The notes under the pieces: generated by a model
Database searches by the model: none
Told to the model about the DNA's origin: nothing
The model's input: the letters and a program-made list of their open reading frames with translations, nothing else
Shown: positions 1 through 10,364 of the stretch, one piece after another
Position numbering within the stretch: the first letter of the stretch is position 1
How the letters are laid out: each line of letters begins with the position of its first letter
Assembly: GCA_947034885.2 (NCBI GenBank)
Contig: OZ019759.1
Span: 5,706,501 to 5,770,500 of the forward strand
DNA: 64,000 nucleotides
Reading direction: 5' to 3'
Source: Thuidium tamariscinum
Taxonomy: Eukaryota; Streptophyta; Bryopsida; Hypnales; Thuidiaceae
Program-made: the position numbers and the translations under genes

Positions 1-1590
1 GAACCGAAGCAACTACAATACGGACCTTGGACTCGACACGAGCAAGGCAAAACAACTCATTCATGTCGTCTCCAACTCAGTGTCGTCTTCTTCAAATAAC
101 ACACGGCACCTCCCAAGCAAGGATTACGTGAAATGTGCTAGAAAACGCCTACCTATTACACAAATGAACCTCACTAACATGGAAGGGACTACGTTCCCGC
201 GTCCTCGATCATGAACCGCAACACCACAGTCACTCCTGGAGAAAAAAGAAAGTGCACTTCACACTTACGTTCAGAGACATTGAATAAGTCGCTTGGCAAG
301 CGAAGAACCTACATTTATCATTAAATGCGAATTTATGTGACGTCAGACCTAAGCATGCACTCATTCTTCAACAGTAACGTAGTCATGATTTACAATACTC
401 TACCATTATCATTGACTCTCCAAATCACACTGCCGTACGTCAACAACAGTTGGAAACAAGGAAGCATGCCATCACTTGTCACGAAAAAACGTATGTTACT
501 CATTATCCGATCACCTGCATACCTTCACAGGGAGGCGTCATCCAATCTGTCATGTAGATCATGTCATCATACACTACGCAAAATCCTTGCGAAATATCCC
601 AGGGAGTCCTGCAAGTGATTTCCACTTACCACTTACGACTTCAGAGCATCAATCTCTCCGAAATACAAAGTCCAGAACTTCATCAAACCCCACGAGGACA
701 TTTTGATTTCCAAATTTTTAAAGACACCCACCATCATTCACTCCTCCCCCTTCAATAAATTCTCTTGAACTCTTCCCAATTTACTAGGCTGCCTAAAGTC
801 CGCGCATGGGAAAAATTACTGTCAACAGTGCAGGGTCAACGAAATAGGACAACCTTTTCGTCACAACATTTCTCGGTCTCAGAATGAGAGGAATTCCTCA
901 CAACAACATCGGCCTCATTGCAACAACATTTTCATTTAAATATATAGTAGTAACTGAATTCAACAACACCTGAATCGCTTTCATATATAGCTCTCGCTTC
1001 CTACCCACTGCGTCATCTCATACCCAACAACATGAGAGCTCCCCTTCTCTTCTTCAAAGCCCCTTTTTTCTCTCAATGTTGAGATTCCTAGGCACATGAC
1101 AACGACTCAACCACTGCCCACCTACACACTTTATTCCATTCATAACTGCAAACTCTACCATATCCTGAACTCATATGGAACCATATTACGTGTGAAGCCT
1201 CCACTTACATGTGGAATGCCTCACTCCGCGATGCTCTTGAAGTGCTCATCATGAGACCTCCATCACATCTATGCATCCTAAGCACTGCAGAGACAGCAAC
1301 ATCCCTCATGGTCAGAGTGTCTATAAACAGGTATTCCTCCAAACAGGCCATCTTTACCCATTCCTCGGCCTCTCAAAATCAGTAAAAAAATACTCCATGT
1401 ACTACGCAAAACTCTTTCCTTCATCTGCCCTATTCTGCCACTGAATTGAAACAAGAAGCAGAAGAACATCTTCAAAGACTACTGAATATGCATGCACTTA
1501 GGCTTCTGCACCAAATGTTCAACGAATTCTTGCCTGTTCGTGATAACTTTTACTCAACAGCGGTGTCTCAGTCCTCAAGCGTTCGTTGAT
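1..1590. other. No supportable gene
   Basis: Pyrimidine-rich plus strand with only short open frames. I see no convincing exon, RNA gene or repeat. It lies downstream of the minus-strand gene ending at 1592 and may hold its 3' untranslated region. Confidence 0.4.
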
Positions 1591-1591
1591 C

Positions 1592-2457
1592 TCAAAACTG
1601 TCCTCCCCACTTTGGAAGACTGCGCTGCACTGGACCCCCATTCTGTATGCGGCCTTTCTTCTTGTCTTTCACCACTCCACCCTTACAGTTCTTCTCCGCT
1701 TTCCTCGTACTGTCCTTCAATTCGGAGTTAGTGTTCTCTGTATCCTGAGATAGAGGCTGGATGAACTCCCCTAGCAACCTCGTTATTTGATCGATCGGTG
1801 GAATTTCTATGAGATGACACACGCACCACCAGACTAGCATGTTCGGCACACCTTCCGCTTGGTCCAGGTAGCTCACACTAGAACAAAACATGGTAAAAAA
1901 AACCCACGCGCGCATCCGATTTTGGGGTTTTTTTCCACGTTTTTGTGCGCATTTTTCTTTACGCGTTGCGCATAGTGAACAACCAACTTTGGCAGCAATT
2001 TCCCACTGCAATTCTTGGAGTTAGGAAGTGTGTCATATATCAATGGAAAGGTATTCAAAATACCTTTCCATTGATATATGACACACTTCCTAACTCCAAG
2101 AATTGCAGTGGGAAATTGCTGCCAAAGTTGGTTGTTCACTATGCGCAACGCGTAAAGAAAAATGCGCACAAAAACGTGGAAAAAAAACCCAAAATCGGAT
2201 GCGTGCGTGGTTTTTTTTACCATGTTTTGTTCTAGTGTCACTTGCTTAGGGAATCGTGAGTTCACGTCATACATGACAGGTGTATTTTTGTACAGAACTC
2301 TCACCATTGAAATCATCTGCTTCCCTTCTTTACAGAGTTCATTAGCTGAGTCCACACACCTTGACTTCCGATTGACACCAGCATTTGCTTCCGCCACCAC
2401 TTTCCCCGGAAACTTCGGATGCAAAACCCACACCCGCGTCCTTGTTTTTATTGGGTT
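1592..2457 (-). CDS. Terminal exon interrupted by a CACTA MITE
   Basis: It follows the acceptor GTGCAG at 2463-2458 in phase 0. The first part reads NPIKTRTRVWVLHPKFPGK and goes on to a short Cys/Lys-rich stretch ending near PKQ. The foldback element at 1876-2237 then breaks the frame. Beyond it, coding resumes with SYLDQAEGVPNMLVWW and ends in a Lys/Glu-rich tail and a TGA at 1594-1592. The element plus one TCA target copy is 365 bp, not a multiple of three, so the present allele should give a truncated or altered C-terminus unless the insert is removed or spliced out. Confidence 0.65.
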
Positions 2458-5400
2458 CTGCACAACACATGAAACCTGAAATCGTTGATAGTTTGTTCAT
2501 CCTTCAGTAGAAAACATGTCTAACGTACATGTGAATATGAACTGCTGCAGTCATGACATAAATATGCATCACAAGTCTTTCTGTTCCTTACACTCAGTTG
2601 TCAACCAGCTACATTGTAGTAACTGGAGTTAGCATGAAAAAAGAGCAACAGACACTATTCACAATTCCCTTCAATGAAATGAAATATCTCACCGAGTTCT
2701 TCGGACGCTTATAGAACTGCAACTTCTTCAAAACGGAAGCATCTACTTGAATGATCTTTTGCTTCTTCACAACTCCCCTACTACTTTTCCGATTTCCTTT
2801 CTCCTTGGCCTGCTTGTTCACAGAAATCCCACCGTACTGGGAGTCCAATTTCCGCTTCACTACTTCCCTTTGCAAAACTGGTGGCTCTTCTTTCTCGCTT
2901 TCGTCGTCCTCCTCTTCCTCAATACCGTCTGGTTCTTGCATCTCCTCCTCCGACCCGCACTCCAACTGCTCCTCCGAATCAGGATCACCTACATGCACAG
3001 GAAGGCCGGCATCGTTCGAGGAATTCCCTTTACTTCCTCCATGCTTCACATGACGACCACTTTTGCTCTGGTCTTTCATGACACTTTCCTCCTTCACATG
3101 CTCGTTTGCCTGCTTCTGAACTGGCCGCATTTCATTCTGATTCTGGAAGCCAACATTCAGACGCTTCCCGGATATCTTCAAAGAACTTCCTGGTTGTGTA
3201 GACTGTCCTTTCCATCCTTCAATCTCTTCTGTATACACTGCTTTTGATATGCTTGTGATGTCTTCCACTCCCCTACTCATCGTTCCCACAGGGCGGCTGA
3301 AATGCACTCCATCTGACGACCCATCTGATGACAGGAGAAGAGTCACTTCTTTTGAAACTACTGTCTTCCTCTCATTATTCTGCCTCACCTCCGCTTTTCC
3401 TTTTCCGATCACAGACTACCCTTTTGGTTCTGAGTCATTCACAGAGGCTTTGTTGTTGAATTTGGCCGGCGTCTCTTTCATTCCATCTTCCGCACCGGGA
3501 CTCTCCTCAACTAATTTCTGTTTGTCCGATACTCGTCTCAGCATATCTGAGTTCGAAACAGCCGATGGAGAAACTTCACTCTCCCGTTCAGCAATGGTAG
3601 GTCGGCGCAGACTACTTAGAACCTCTTCAGGTGTTCGACTCACAACCTTCATGGTTCTGAGACCTTCACTTTCCATTACATTGCCACCTGCTCTTCCATG
3701 CTCTTTCTGCAATGCTAATGATTGCAAGGACAAACATCTTGCTTCAAAACTGGACATTATCGTGTCCATTGCTCTATGCAGTTCGTTGCTAATGTCCGTC
3801 ATAGCGTGCCTCGGCTCTTTAATGACCGCCCCTGCTCTATTCGGATGACTGTTGGAGTCGAATGCCAATGAGTCCTGCCATCCACAAATTCCACTTTCAG
3901 CAGGATAAGAATTAGTTGAACTCATCATTTCTTCATAACGCCAAGAAATCATTCCTTCATTTCCCATTTCAATTCTATTAGCTTACCGATTTTTCCATGT
4001 TCTCCACACCTGACCCTCCATCCTTCCCATCAACGATGCCCACTTTCTCTCCTAACCACTCCGCAGGTGACTGAAGCTTCTTACCCTGTCACATTTCCTC
4101 GACGAACGGCAGTGCATGAGCCCACACCAGCAAACATGAATTATTTCTTTTCCATTGACCTTCAACTAAGACGCAGGAACTCATCAAGTACCGGAAGCAT
4201 CCAACGGTATCACAAGAATGAGTGCTAAAGATGTCAACAACTTCCCTTCACGGCGAAGTCCATTTGTATGCAACGGCAATAAATGTGCCATACTGAACAA
4301 GGACACTCCTGAACCAATCACTGACCCCCTCAATGCAGGCTACACTGTCTAGGTTCCTCAATGACGTTCACTGCCGTTCTATTGCAGTTTCAACATCACC
4401 AAATGAACTATCTTCCTCTTCCTCTGAATACCTTCTCCTACTGACTTCTCTCTGTTCTCAGTGTTTCCCTACTCTATGTAGTCCGACACATTGGAGTTCT
4501 CATATACACTGTGGTACACACATGAATTCATATCTTTCCGCACATACTGCATGCACGTATATTTTGACGCTCAACATAGAAACAACAATTACAAGGTCAG
4601 AAGATGTACCAATTTGAATTTCTCCATTGTCGCATTCTCCTTCTCTTTGCCGAATTCCTTCTTCCCATCTCCAGACTTCCAATAATCTATCAATTGCAAC
4701 CACACCGCTTGTTTACAGCTGTCCGGTTTCTTTTGTCCCCGTATTTTATCCACAATCTGTGGTATTCAGATCTACATCTCTTGAAGTAACCTTTCAAGTA
4801 TGATTCCACCATTCCAGCAGGCAAAGGCTCAGGCACCACAAATTGCCTTTCGACCTCCTCCATTATTTCATTCATTGTTTCTTGATCTGTGACATTTATG
4901 TAAGCGTCTTGCACTACAACGTGGGCGGCCAGCTTCAACGCATTGAAAAACTGAGATTTATAACGGACAATGTTACCATTTTCGTCTTGACCTACAGTCA
5001 CTTGCGGTACCCTACCCTCGGCAATGGCCGTTTTCACTTCCTTCAAGTACCTCTTCTCATCCTCTCTAAGAGCTTTTCTCTGTATTAAAGACTGAGGTGT
5101 TTTATACTTACTTGGAGTACCAGTGCTCTTTTGCGTACCACCGGTGCATTGTGAAGGCGTCCCTCTGTTTAAATTACCAACGCTGAACTTTGACGTCACA
5201 GGAGTCCTCTGCACACCTAAACTGTTGCTCCGAATTGATCCTTGCTGAGTTTTTGCTGACTATGGAGGTGGTGACTGCCATAATTCCGACGACTGAGGCA
5301 GCGGTGCTCGAATGTGCGTCTTCGTTATGTTGTTCCCTGAGGGGTCCACTGCGGCACTGGATACGACTTTGTCCTTCGCAAGAATGTCCTCACGTTGCTC

Positions 5401-7492
5401 CTCTTCCCTCACCCTACCACGAGGACAATACCACGATCTTCTATTGCTTGCGGGCTCTCGCGTAGACAAAGGACGTGGTTCTGCATTTCTTCTGATCCCC
5501 ACAAAACTTGGACCTCCTCGGAAATGTTCTTGGACCGTTGGGCCCACAGGCCTCTGATTCTGCCAATCCATGTTCGGATGAGCGCCCCCTACGTGTCCTA
5601 CTTGGGAGAACAGGAAACTGTCCGGCGGCTCGCCTTGAGTATGGCCCGAATACGATTGCGACATGCCACCGAAGTTCCCATTCGACAGAGGACTGTACGT
5701 CCCGCTACCTACTAAATGATGCATTGGATGCACCCCGAAGCCAAAACCTGGTCCGTAATTGGGCCACGCATGTTGCTGGCTGTAGGTAATCTGCGTGAAA
5801 ACATGGACAACTGTCACACACTACACATGAACTATTTCTACCATTCACACTTCCAAATTCAGAGAACAACTTCTTCTGCCATAACTCATTCCACCTGCAT
5901 GACAATGTCGTTCTACGGATTCTATGAAATGAACGCATCCACTCCGCTTACCTCAAATTCTAAAACATTTCTTAGCATGTGGAAAATGCTTTCACCTAAA
6001 GAGATGCCTACACATTTTATACACGGTACTATACATTTCACACAGGACGCTCTCCTCCACCGTCATGGAAGAAAAGAATGTCCTCTCTTACGCTAATCTA
6101 ACTACATCAAATAAGATTGGAAATCCCGCTTGTGAACTATACTTCTGCACCTCATGTGCTCAAGTAACGCATTCACCTTATTTTATAAACAAAAACACCC
6201 GCTCTAGTTCCTCGCTACAATCATTTTGTCCTCGAATAAAAATACATTCACTGCATTACATGCATAGGGCTCAAAGGCTGAGATTACTGTAAGTGAAGCA
6301 CAACTTCTCCTGATGCATTCCATGCTTCCAACGTGTTCTCTTTAATTCTTAACCTCTATTCATTCGAAATGTCATTTTCACATCCTAGAACTTTTTAACA
6401 TTCTCATAGGACTTCACAAACATGGACGTCGAACATTCATGCTATGCACTGCATGACCTTCATCTTTGTCTTCCCTGGCACTCCATTTCCACATTTCCAC
6501 TATGATCACACCGTAAAAAAACGACTACCGTTTATAGTGTCCAGACATAGAACGCGACCACAAACAAATATTCAAAAACCTCAGCATTCCGTCAAAGAAC
6601 CTTCATATTGCTCACTTGATGCGTTACTTGCATCTACACTAACTGTTCACTATGTGCATTTCATACTCTCTTACCCTGCACTTCCCTCGACTGAAATAGT
6701 CCGACAGTGGCTTAAATTTCTTTCTTCGTACTCAGCTCTCTGCTACAACTAGGTATAGTGACGACTTCATTCGCGAGACTGAAATTACCATGTTCCCGGA
6801 CCCACTTCTCCACTCTTCCATCTGGCAAACCTCTTCATAGGTATATCTTTGTGTCCCATCATTCTTTCATGAAACATTGCTTCCTGTCAGACTCTACGCT
6901 TCGCTCGCTGACTACCATTTCGTCATACCACACTACGTGAACACTGTAATACAGAACAGAGATACGTAGGCCGCTAATTAACACTCAATGTAACAATAAT
7001 ATAAGATGAAGACCTGATTTCTCACCTGGGGATACTGCATTGGAGGTGGTTGCATCCCTTCGAACGGGATGTACTGCACAGCAATATTGATGACATCGTC
7101 AAAATAAAAAAGAACATCAAGAATGACTACGAAGTTCTCTTATGATTTTCCCTCTCCATCATTTCCAATAACATCTGATTCACACTCATTTCACCGTGTC
7201 GAAGCAACGTACTTACCGGGGAATGACTGTACGTAGCGTTCTCCTAAGAGGACCCGTATAAAACTCGTGGCTGCCACAAAAAACAGAAAGTACATGGTCA
7301 TGTACAACATCCATTTCTTCCCGCAAAATCATTTCTTGCCCTCCTATGAACACAGAAGTACCTCTTCATGGCTCAACCTCTCACCTCTGCAGATGCTGGA
7401 ACCTGAGAGCCCACACACTCATCCAAAGAAAACTGTGTGTCTTTCACAATCTCATCGTCGGCAAGGTTCACAGAGTCTCCTTTGAAGTCCAT
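1592..7492 (-). CDS. Seven-exon gene of unknown function, with two in-frame TAGs and a MITE insertion
   Basis: Reconstructed minus-strand gene. Exons in order of transcription: 7492-7385, 7243-7217, 7073-7026, 5790-4717, 4070-3987, 3874-2693 and 2457-1592. All donors are GT (GTGAG, GTAAG or GTAAAC), all acceptors are AG, and all junctions are phase 0, so the frame stays open across them apart from two TAG codons (5260-5258 and 3418-3416). The last exon contains a 362-bp CACTA-type MITE. Removing it with one target copy leaves 501 nt, exactly 167 codons ending in TGA at 1594-1592. The ATG at 7492 is the most likely start, but exons may exist further upstream. A Pro/Tyr/Gly-rich N-terminal part is followed by a helical conserved-looking stretch, an acidic and basic middle, and a compact C-terminal module. 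I do not recognise the family. It is either a host gene or a spliced element-derived gene. Confidence 0.6.
1876..2237. mobile_element. CACTA-type foldback MITE (362 bp) in a coding exon
   Basis: A near-perfect palindrome with arms of about 180 bp around a 3-nt loop at 2056-2058. The ends are CACTAGAACAAAACATGG and its reverse complement, and a 3-bp TCA duplication flanks it (1873-1875 and 2238-2240). CACTA termini with a 3-bp duplication are the hallmark of the En/Spm (CACTA) superfamily. There is no coding capacity, so it is non-autonomous. Confidence 0.9.
2693..3874 (-). CDS. Long internal exon with one in-frame TAG
   Basis: 394 codons between the acceptor TGGCAG (3877-3875) and the donor GTGAGA (2692-2687). 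The N-terminal half is polar and helical (AMTDISNELHRAMDTIMSSF). The C-terminal half has an acidic run (GIEEEEDDESEKEEPP) followed by basic residues (RKSSRGVVKKQKIIQ), which suggests a nuclear protein. A TAG at 3418-3416 sits between EPKG and SVIGKGK, and the frame then runs on for about 240 codons with similar composition. The TAG could be Gln, a readthrough site or a nonsense mutation. Confidence 0.6.
3987..4070 (-). CDS. 84-bp exon
   Basis: 28 codons starting SPAEWLGEKVGIVDGKDGG, between the acceptor CTTCAG (4071 side) and the donor GTAAGC (3986-3981). Phase 0 on both sides matches the neighbouring exons, and the following intron is about 112 bp. Further short exons between 4.1 and 4.7 kb are possible: an acidic stretch near 4380-4450 looks coding but its borders are unclear. 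Confidence 0.5.
4717..5790 (-). CDS. Large exon, 358 codons with one in-frame TAG
   Basis: Starts after the acceptor CACGCAG (5793-5791) and ends at the donor GTAAAC (4716-4711), in phase 0. The first part is rich in Gly, Pro, Ser and Tyr (ITYSQQHAWPNYGPGFGFG). The last 130 codons form a compact, charged, probably helical unit ending GYFKRCRSEYHRLWIKYGDK, which resembles a DNA- or protein-binding helical domain, though I cannot name it. A TAG at 5260-5258 lies between SPPP and SAKTQQGS, with both sides clearly coding-like in the same frame. If translation ended there, the helical unit and everything downstream would be lost. Confidence 0.6.
7026..7073 (-). CDS. 48-bp exon
   Basis: Sixteen codons, YIPFEGMQPPPMQYPQ, between CAG (7076-7074) and the donor GTGAG (7025-7021). 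It is phase 0 and the Pro/Gln/Tyr-rich composition continues straight into the 5790-4717 exon. Confidence 0.65.
7217..7243 (-). CDS. 27-bp microexon
   Basis: Nine codons, ENATYSHSP, between CTTAG (7248-7244) and the donor GTAAGT (7216-7211). It is phase 0 and in composition joins the exons on both sides. Confidence 0.55.
7385..7492 (-). CDS. Probable first coding exon
   Basis: Begins with an ATG at 7492 (MDFKGDSVNLADDEIVKDTQ) and ends at the donor GTGAG (7384-7380), 36 codons. The same frame can be followed upstream to about 7530, but only through another TAG, so the true start is uncertain. Exon-like pieces at 7.68-7.75 and 7.81-7.87 kb could belong to the 5' part of this gene or to another gene; their frames conflict. 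Confidence 0.5.
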
Positions 7493-9783
7493 TCTTCCTC
7501 GAAACAACTATCCCCACTGTCTTTGCAGAGTCCTGTTCTTGCAAAACAAAGGCAAACAATGACTTCCAAAATCGATAATTTCTTGTACGCCGAATGAGCC
7601 TAACATGCAATGCCTTCGATATCCAAAAATTCCGGCTGTCGCGTATGCTGCAAACTGCTCTCACTTGTGCATAGATCAGAACTGCTCCTCGTAACAACAA
7701 AAGCGGCCGCCGCCAGAGGCGTGCACTCTCCACTTATGAGCGGACCAGAAAAGCAGGAGAAATTCCGGAGGGCTCTTCCACGTCCTCATTCCCTACCTAA
7801 CTTTCGCTACTCACCTGGCAATTTCTTTCGCCCACAAATAGACAGCTTCTTCTATTCTTATTTTGGCTGATGACATTGAATGCAGCTAACATTTCCACCG
7901 ATAGCGTGGGCCATCCCCACGTTCAGCCTTTGAATCCATGATCGACACCTCCTAATACTCCTGGATGGAATTCCCACTTCAAGGATAAAGGCATCAGCCC
8001 TTGCCATCCGTAACATGCGCTTCCTTCGCCTAATATACGGCTAATTTTCAATGAGCAAGTGTAAGATTTTCCCCGCAATAAGTCCTTCGTATATTCCTCA
8101 CGCTAACCCGCCGATTGATTACCTTCACAGGATGCAGCTTCCCTGTCCACTTGCCTCTTCTTGCGGAAATACCTCTGCATGCAACATCCACACTTATAAC
8201 TTCTGACAGGATCACTGAATTTAGTCCTTCAACCAACACCGTAATCTGTCTTACCATTGATCTCAGGATTCAACATTTCCTTAGAATATCTTCTCAACTC
8301 GTTCATCATGTTCTTCCTGGAATGGCCCATCTCACTTTTCCCGAACACCTTCTCATTACCGAATGCTCGCCACTGCGAAATTACGTAGTCATGCTATGAC
8401 TTGTCCACCTGCTCAAGAACACTAGGAATTACAAATTCTCTTACTAAAATACTTACGCCGCAGCTCTCTTCCTCTCGTTCCATGTCATTCTCCCTTACCA
8501 ATGGAATTTCTACATGTGCTTCCACAAAAGGAAAAGGAGTCACAATACTACAACATCACTATAACGGTTCCTTCTTTCCATGCCTTACAATGAATACAAC
8601 ACTATAGGCTCACACGGTCTCAGTGTTTCTGTCCCTACATGTTCAATCATGGGAAAACTGCTTAAATTGTGGACAAGCCACAATTCCGCATCTCATTGGG
8701 CCTACTTTCGTGAAAAACAAAGGCAGTGTTCCTTTACAAGTATCACTCCTACAACTAGTTCTAGTTTCTCCATTTACATGTCATGAATCAAAGATACAGA
8801 CGCTATTATGTAAGAATGGTTACAATTTCAATATTCATATTCAAATGTCTAACACAAAATAGCAACTGCGATAATACATAAGGCAAACCGGAAAGATTTT
8901 CCATATTGCCTCATACCCTGCCATTGAAATACTCGGGTGCACTGGCCCTTTCTCATCTTTCGCACGTTTAACTAGAGCTGCAACCAAAAAAAAAAAAAAA
9001 GGGCCGGTCGTGGTCACAGGTCAAGCCTGCTTTTTTCACCACCGACGTACGTCGGAGGTGAATACTAGCAAATACAACTTCAACTTCGGTGACAACATCA
9101 TTTTGTGCAAAAGAAAAAAATAAAAGATTTTTACCCGACTGCCCGCGTTGGAAGGTCTGCTCTCCCTGCCCCTCTGACACGACCACTGACAGGCACTCTC
9201 TCTTCGCCACGGATGTTGAAGCACCGATTCCCAGAATTTGCTGAAGCTGCATGCTGCATCTCAATTTTTTCACATCAGGTTATTCTGTCCCGATACTCCC
9301 CGTCTAAACTCGTGTGCACATGTTTTCCATTTCTTTTTTTCCCTTGCCGACAATTCATGTTCCTCATTTCCATGCCGGAGGGAAAAATCCATCCAACTTT
9401 ATTTCTCATGTAATCCATGTCTCCTCCACAGACACTTCTCATACATTTCTTGAACTACTCGTCAGCCATCGGTTGTTGGCCAGGGCGTTGCCCGCACCAA
9501 GGTAATTCCGTGGAAATTACCTAGTCATTCACAGAATGCGATAGCCGAGTCACGTCACAATTAGAACTCAACTGCATGCCCTTAACTAAAACAGCACACC
9601 CACTTTCTCTCTTTCAAGGTTCTGATGGGAGGACCTGGACATTTGGTACATAGCATTTCTTCGTAGAAGCTCAGGCATCAACGCATTATATAGACTACGG
9701 TCACTTTCATTTTTCCTATGCTCCGCTGAATGAAAGTTACCTGTCTAACACAGAAGACAATACTAATCTCTGACCCTATACTT
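7493..9783. other. Exon-like fragments only
   Basis: The minus strand has possible short exons with good splice signals, for example 7868-7813 ending CCAG|GTGAGT and about 7745-7677, and a 69-codon open frame ending at 8048. I cannot join them into one frame. A homopolymer A run lies at 8985-9000. Nothing else is supportable. Confidence 0.3.
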
Positions 9784-9931
9784 TCAAGGAAGTTCACTAG
9801 ACTACCTTCTGGACTTGTGTCTTTTGCCATGCTCTCCCCCAACAAAGTCTTGTTTCGTTTCAGATGAATCCTTCAGTCTCTCCAAGTCAGAACGTATTCT
9901 TTTCAATGTGCCCCGAATGTCGTCGAATATA
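9784..9931 (-). CDS. Probable exon, unknown protein
   Basis: After an acceptor CAG at 9934-9932, the frame reads IFDDIRGTLKRIRSDLERLK and continues polar to KRHKSRR. It then meets a TAG followed by SSELP and a TGA at 9786-9784. Alternatively the exon ends at a donor GTAGTC after 9806. The amphipathic pattern suggests a coiled coil. Its partner exons are not firmly placed. Confidence 0.45.
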
Positions 9932-10285
9932 CTGATGTGGTTCACTTTCACAATGCTAGATCTCAGTTGTTCACGTTCACTACAGCATTCGTCTTCCTAC
10001 TACTTCAATTTTGTTAGGAAAACGATAGTAAATGACACTAACGAACTGTTCACTACCTCTTGTACTCTTCATTTACAGAGCACTGACGCTTTCCGAATCA
10101 CAATGCACTCTGCCTTTCCAATGCTCTCATCATCAAACATGGATTCACTTTAGAAAGTAGAGGAAAAGAATGTGATGTCCTGGCCCCCCCATCAACGTAA
10201 AATCCGTTTATCACTTCACAATGCTACTACTGCAGAGCAAGTTCTCGATTCTATGAATATATTGCAAGTCTCGGCCTTCCCGTAC

Positions 10286-10364
10286 CTCCACAAGTTGCAT
10301 GAGCAAAGTCCCCTTCTCAGAAGCTGACAGTTTCTTCACATCGTCGAATTTCTCCATGAGTGCT
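10286..10364 (-). CDS. Probable short exon
   Basis: Between an acceptor CTCAG (10365 side) and a donor GTACGG (10285-10280). The frame reads ALMEKFDDVKKLSASEKGTL and then LMQLVE, a clean amphipathic helix pattern. It is probably part of the same minus-strand gene as the exon at 9.8-9.9 kb, but the connecting exon (perhaps near 10077-10147) does not fit in phase. Confidence 0.4.

Noticed and set aside
1876-2237. Long palindrome as a chimeric-read or assembly artefact
   Set aside because: CACTA ends, a matching 3-bp duplication and exact restoration of a coding frame on removal all argue for a real insertion.
2747-3848. Plus-strand open frames opposite the minus-strand exons
   Set aside because: Antisense shadows of the purine-rich coding strand; the minus strand has matching splice sites and phases.
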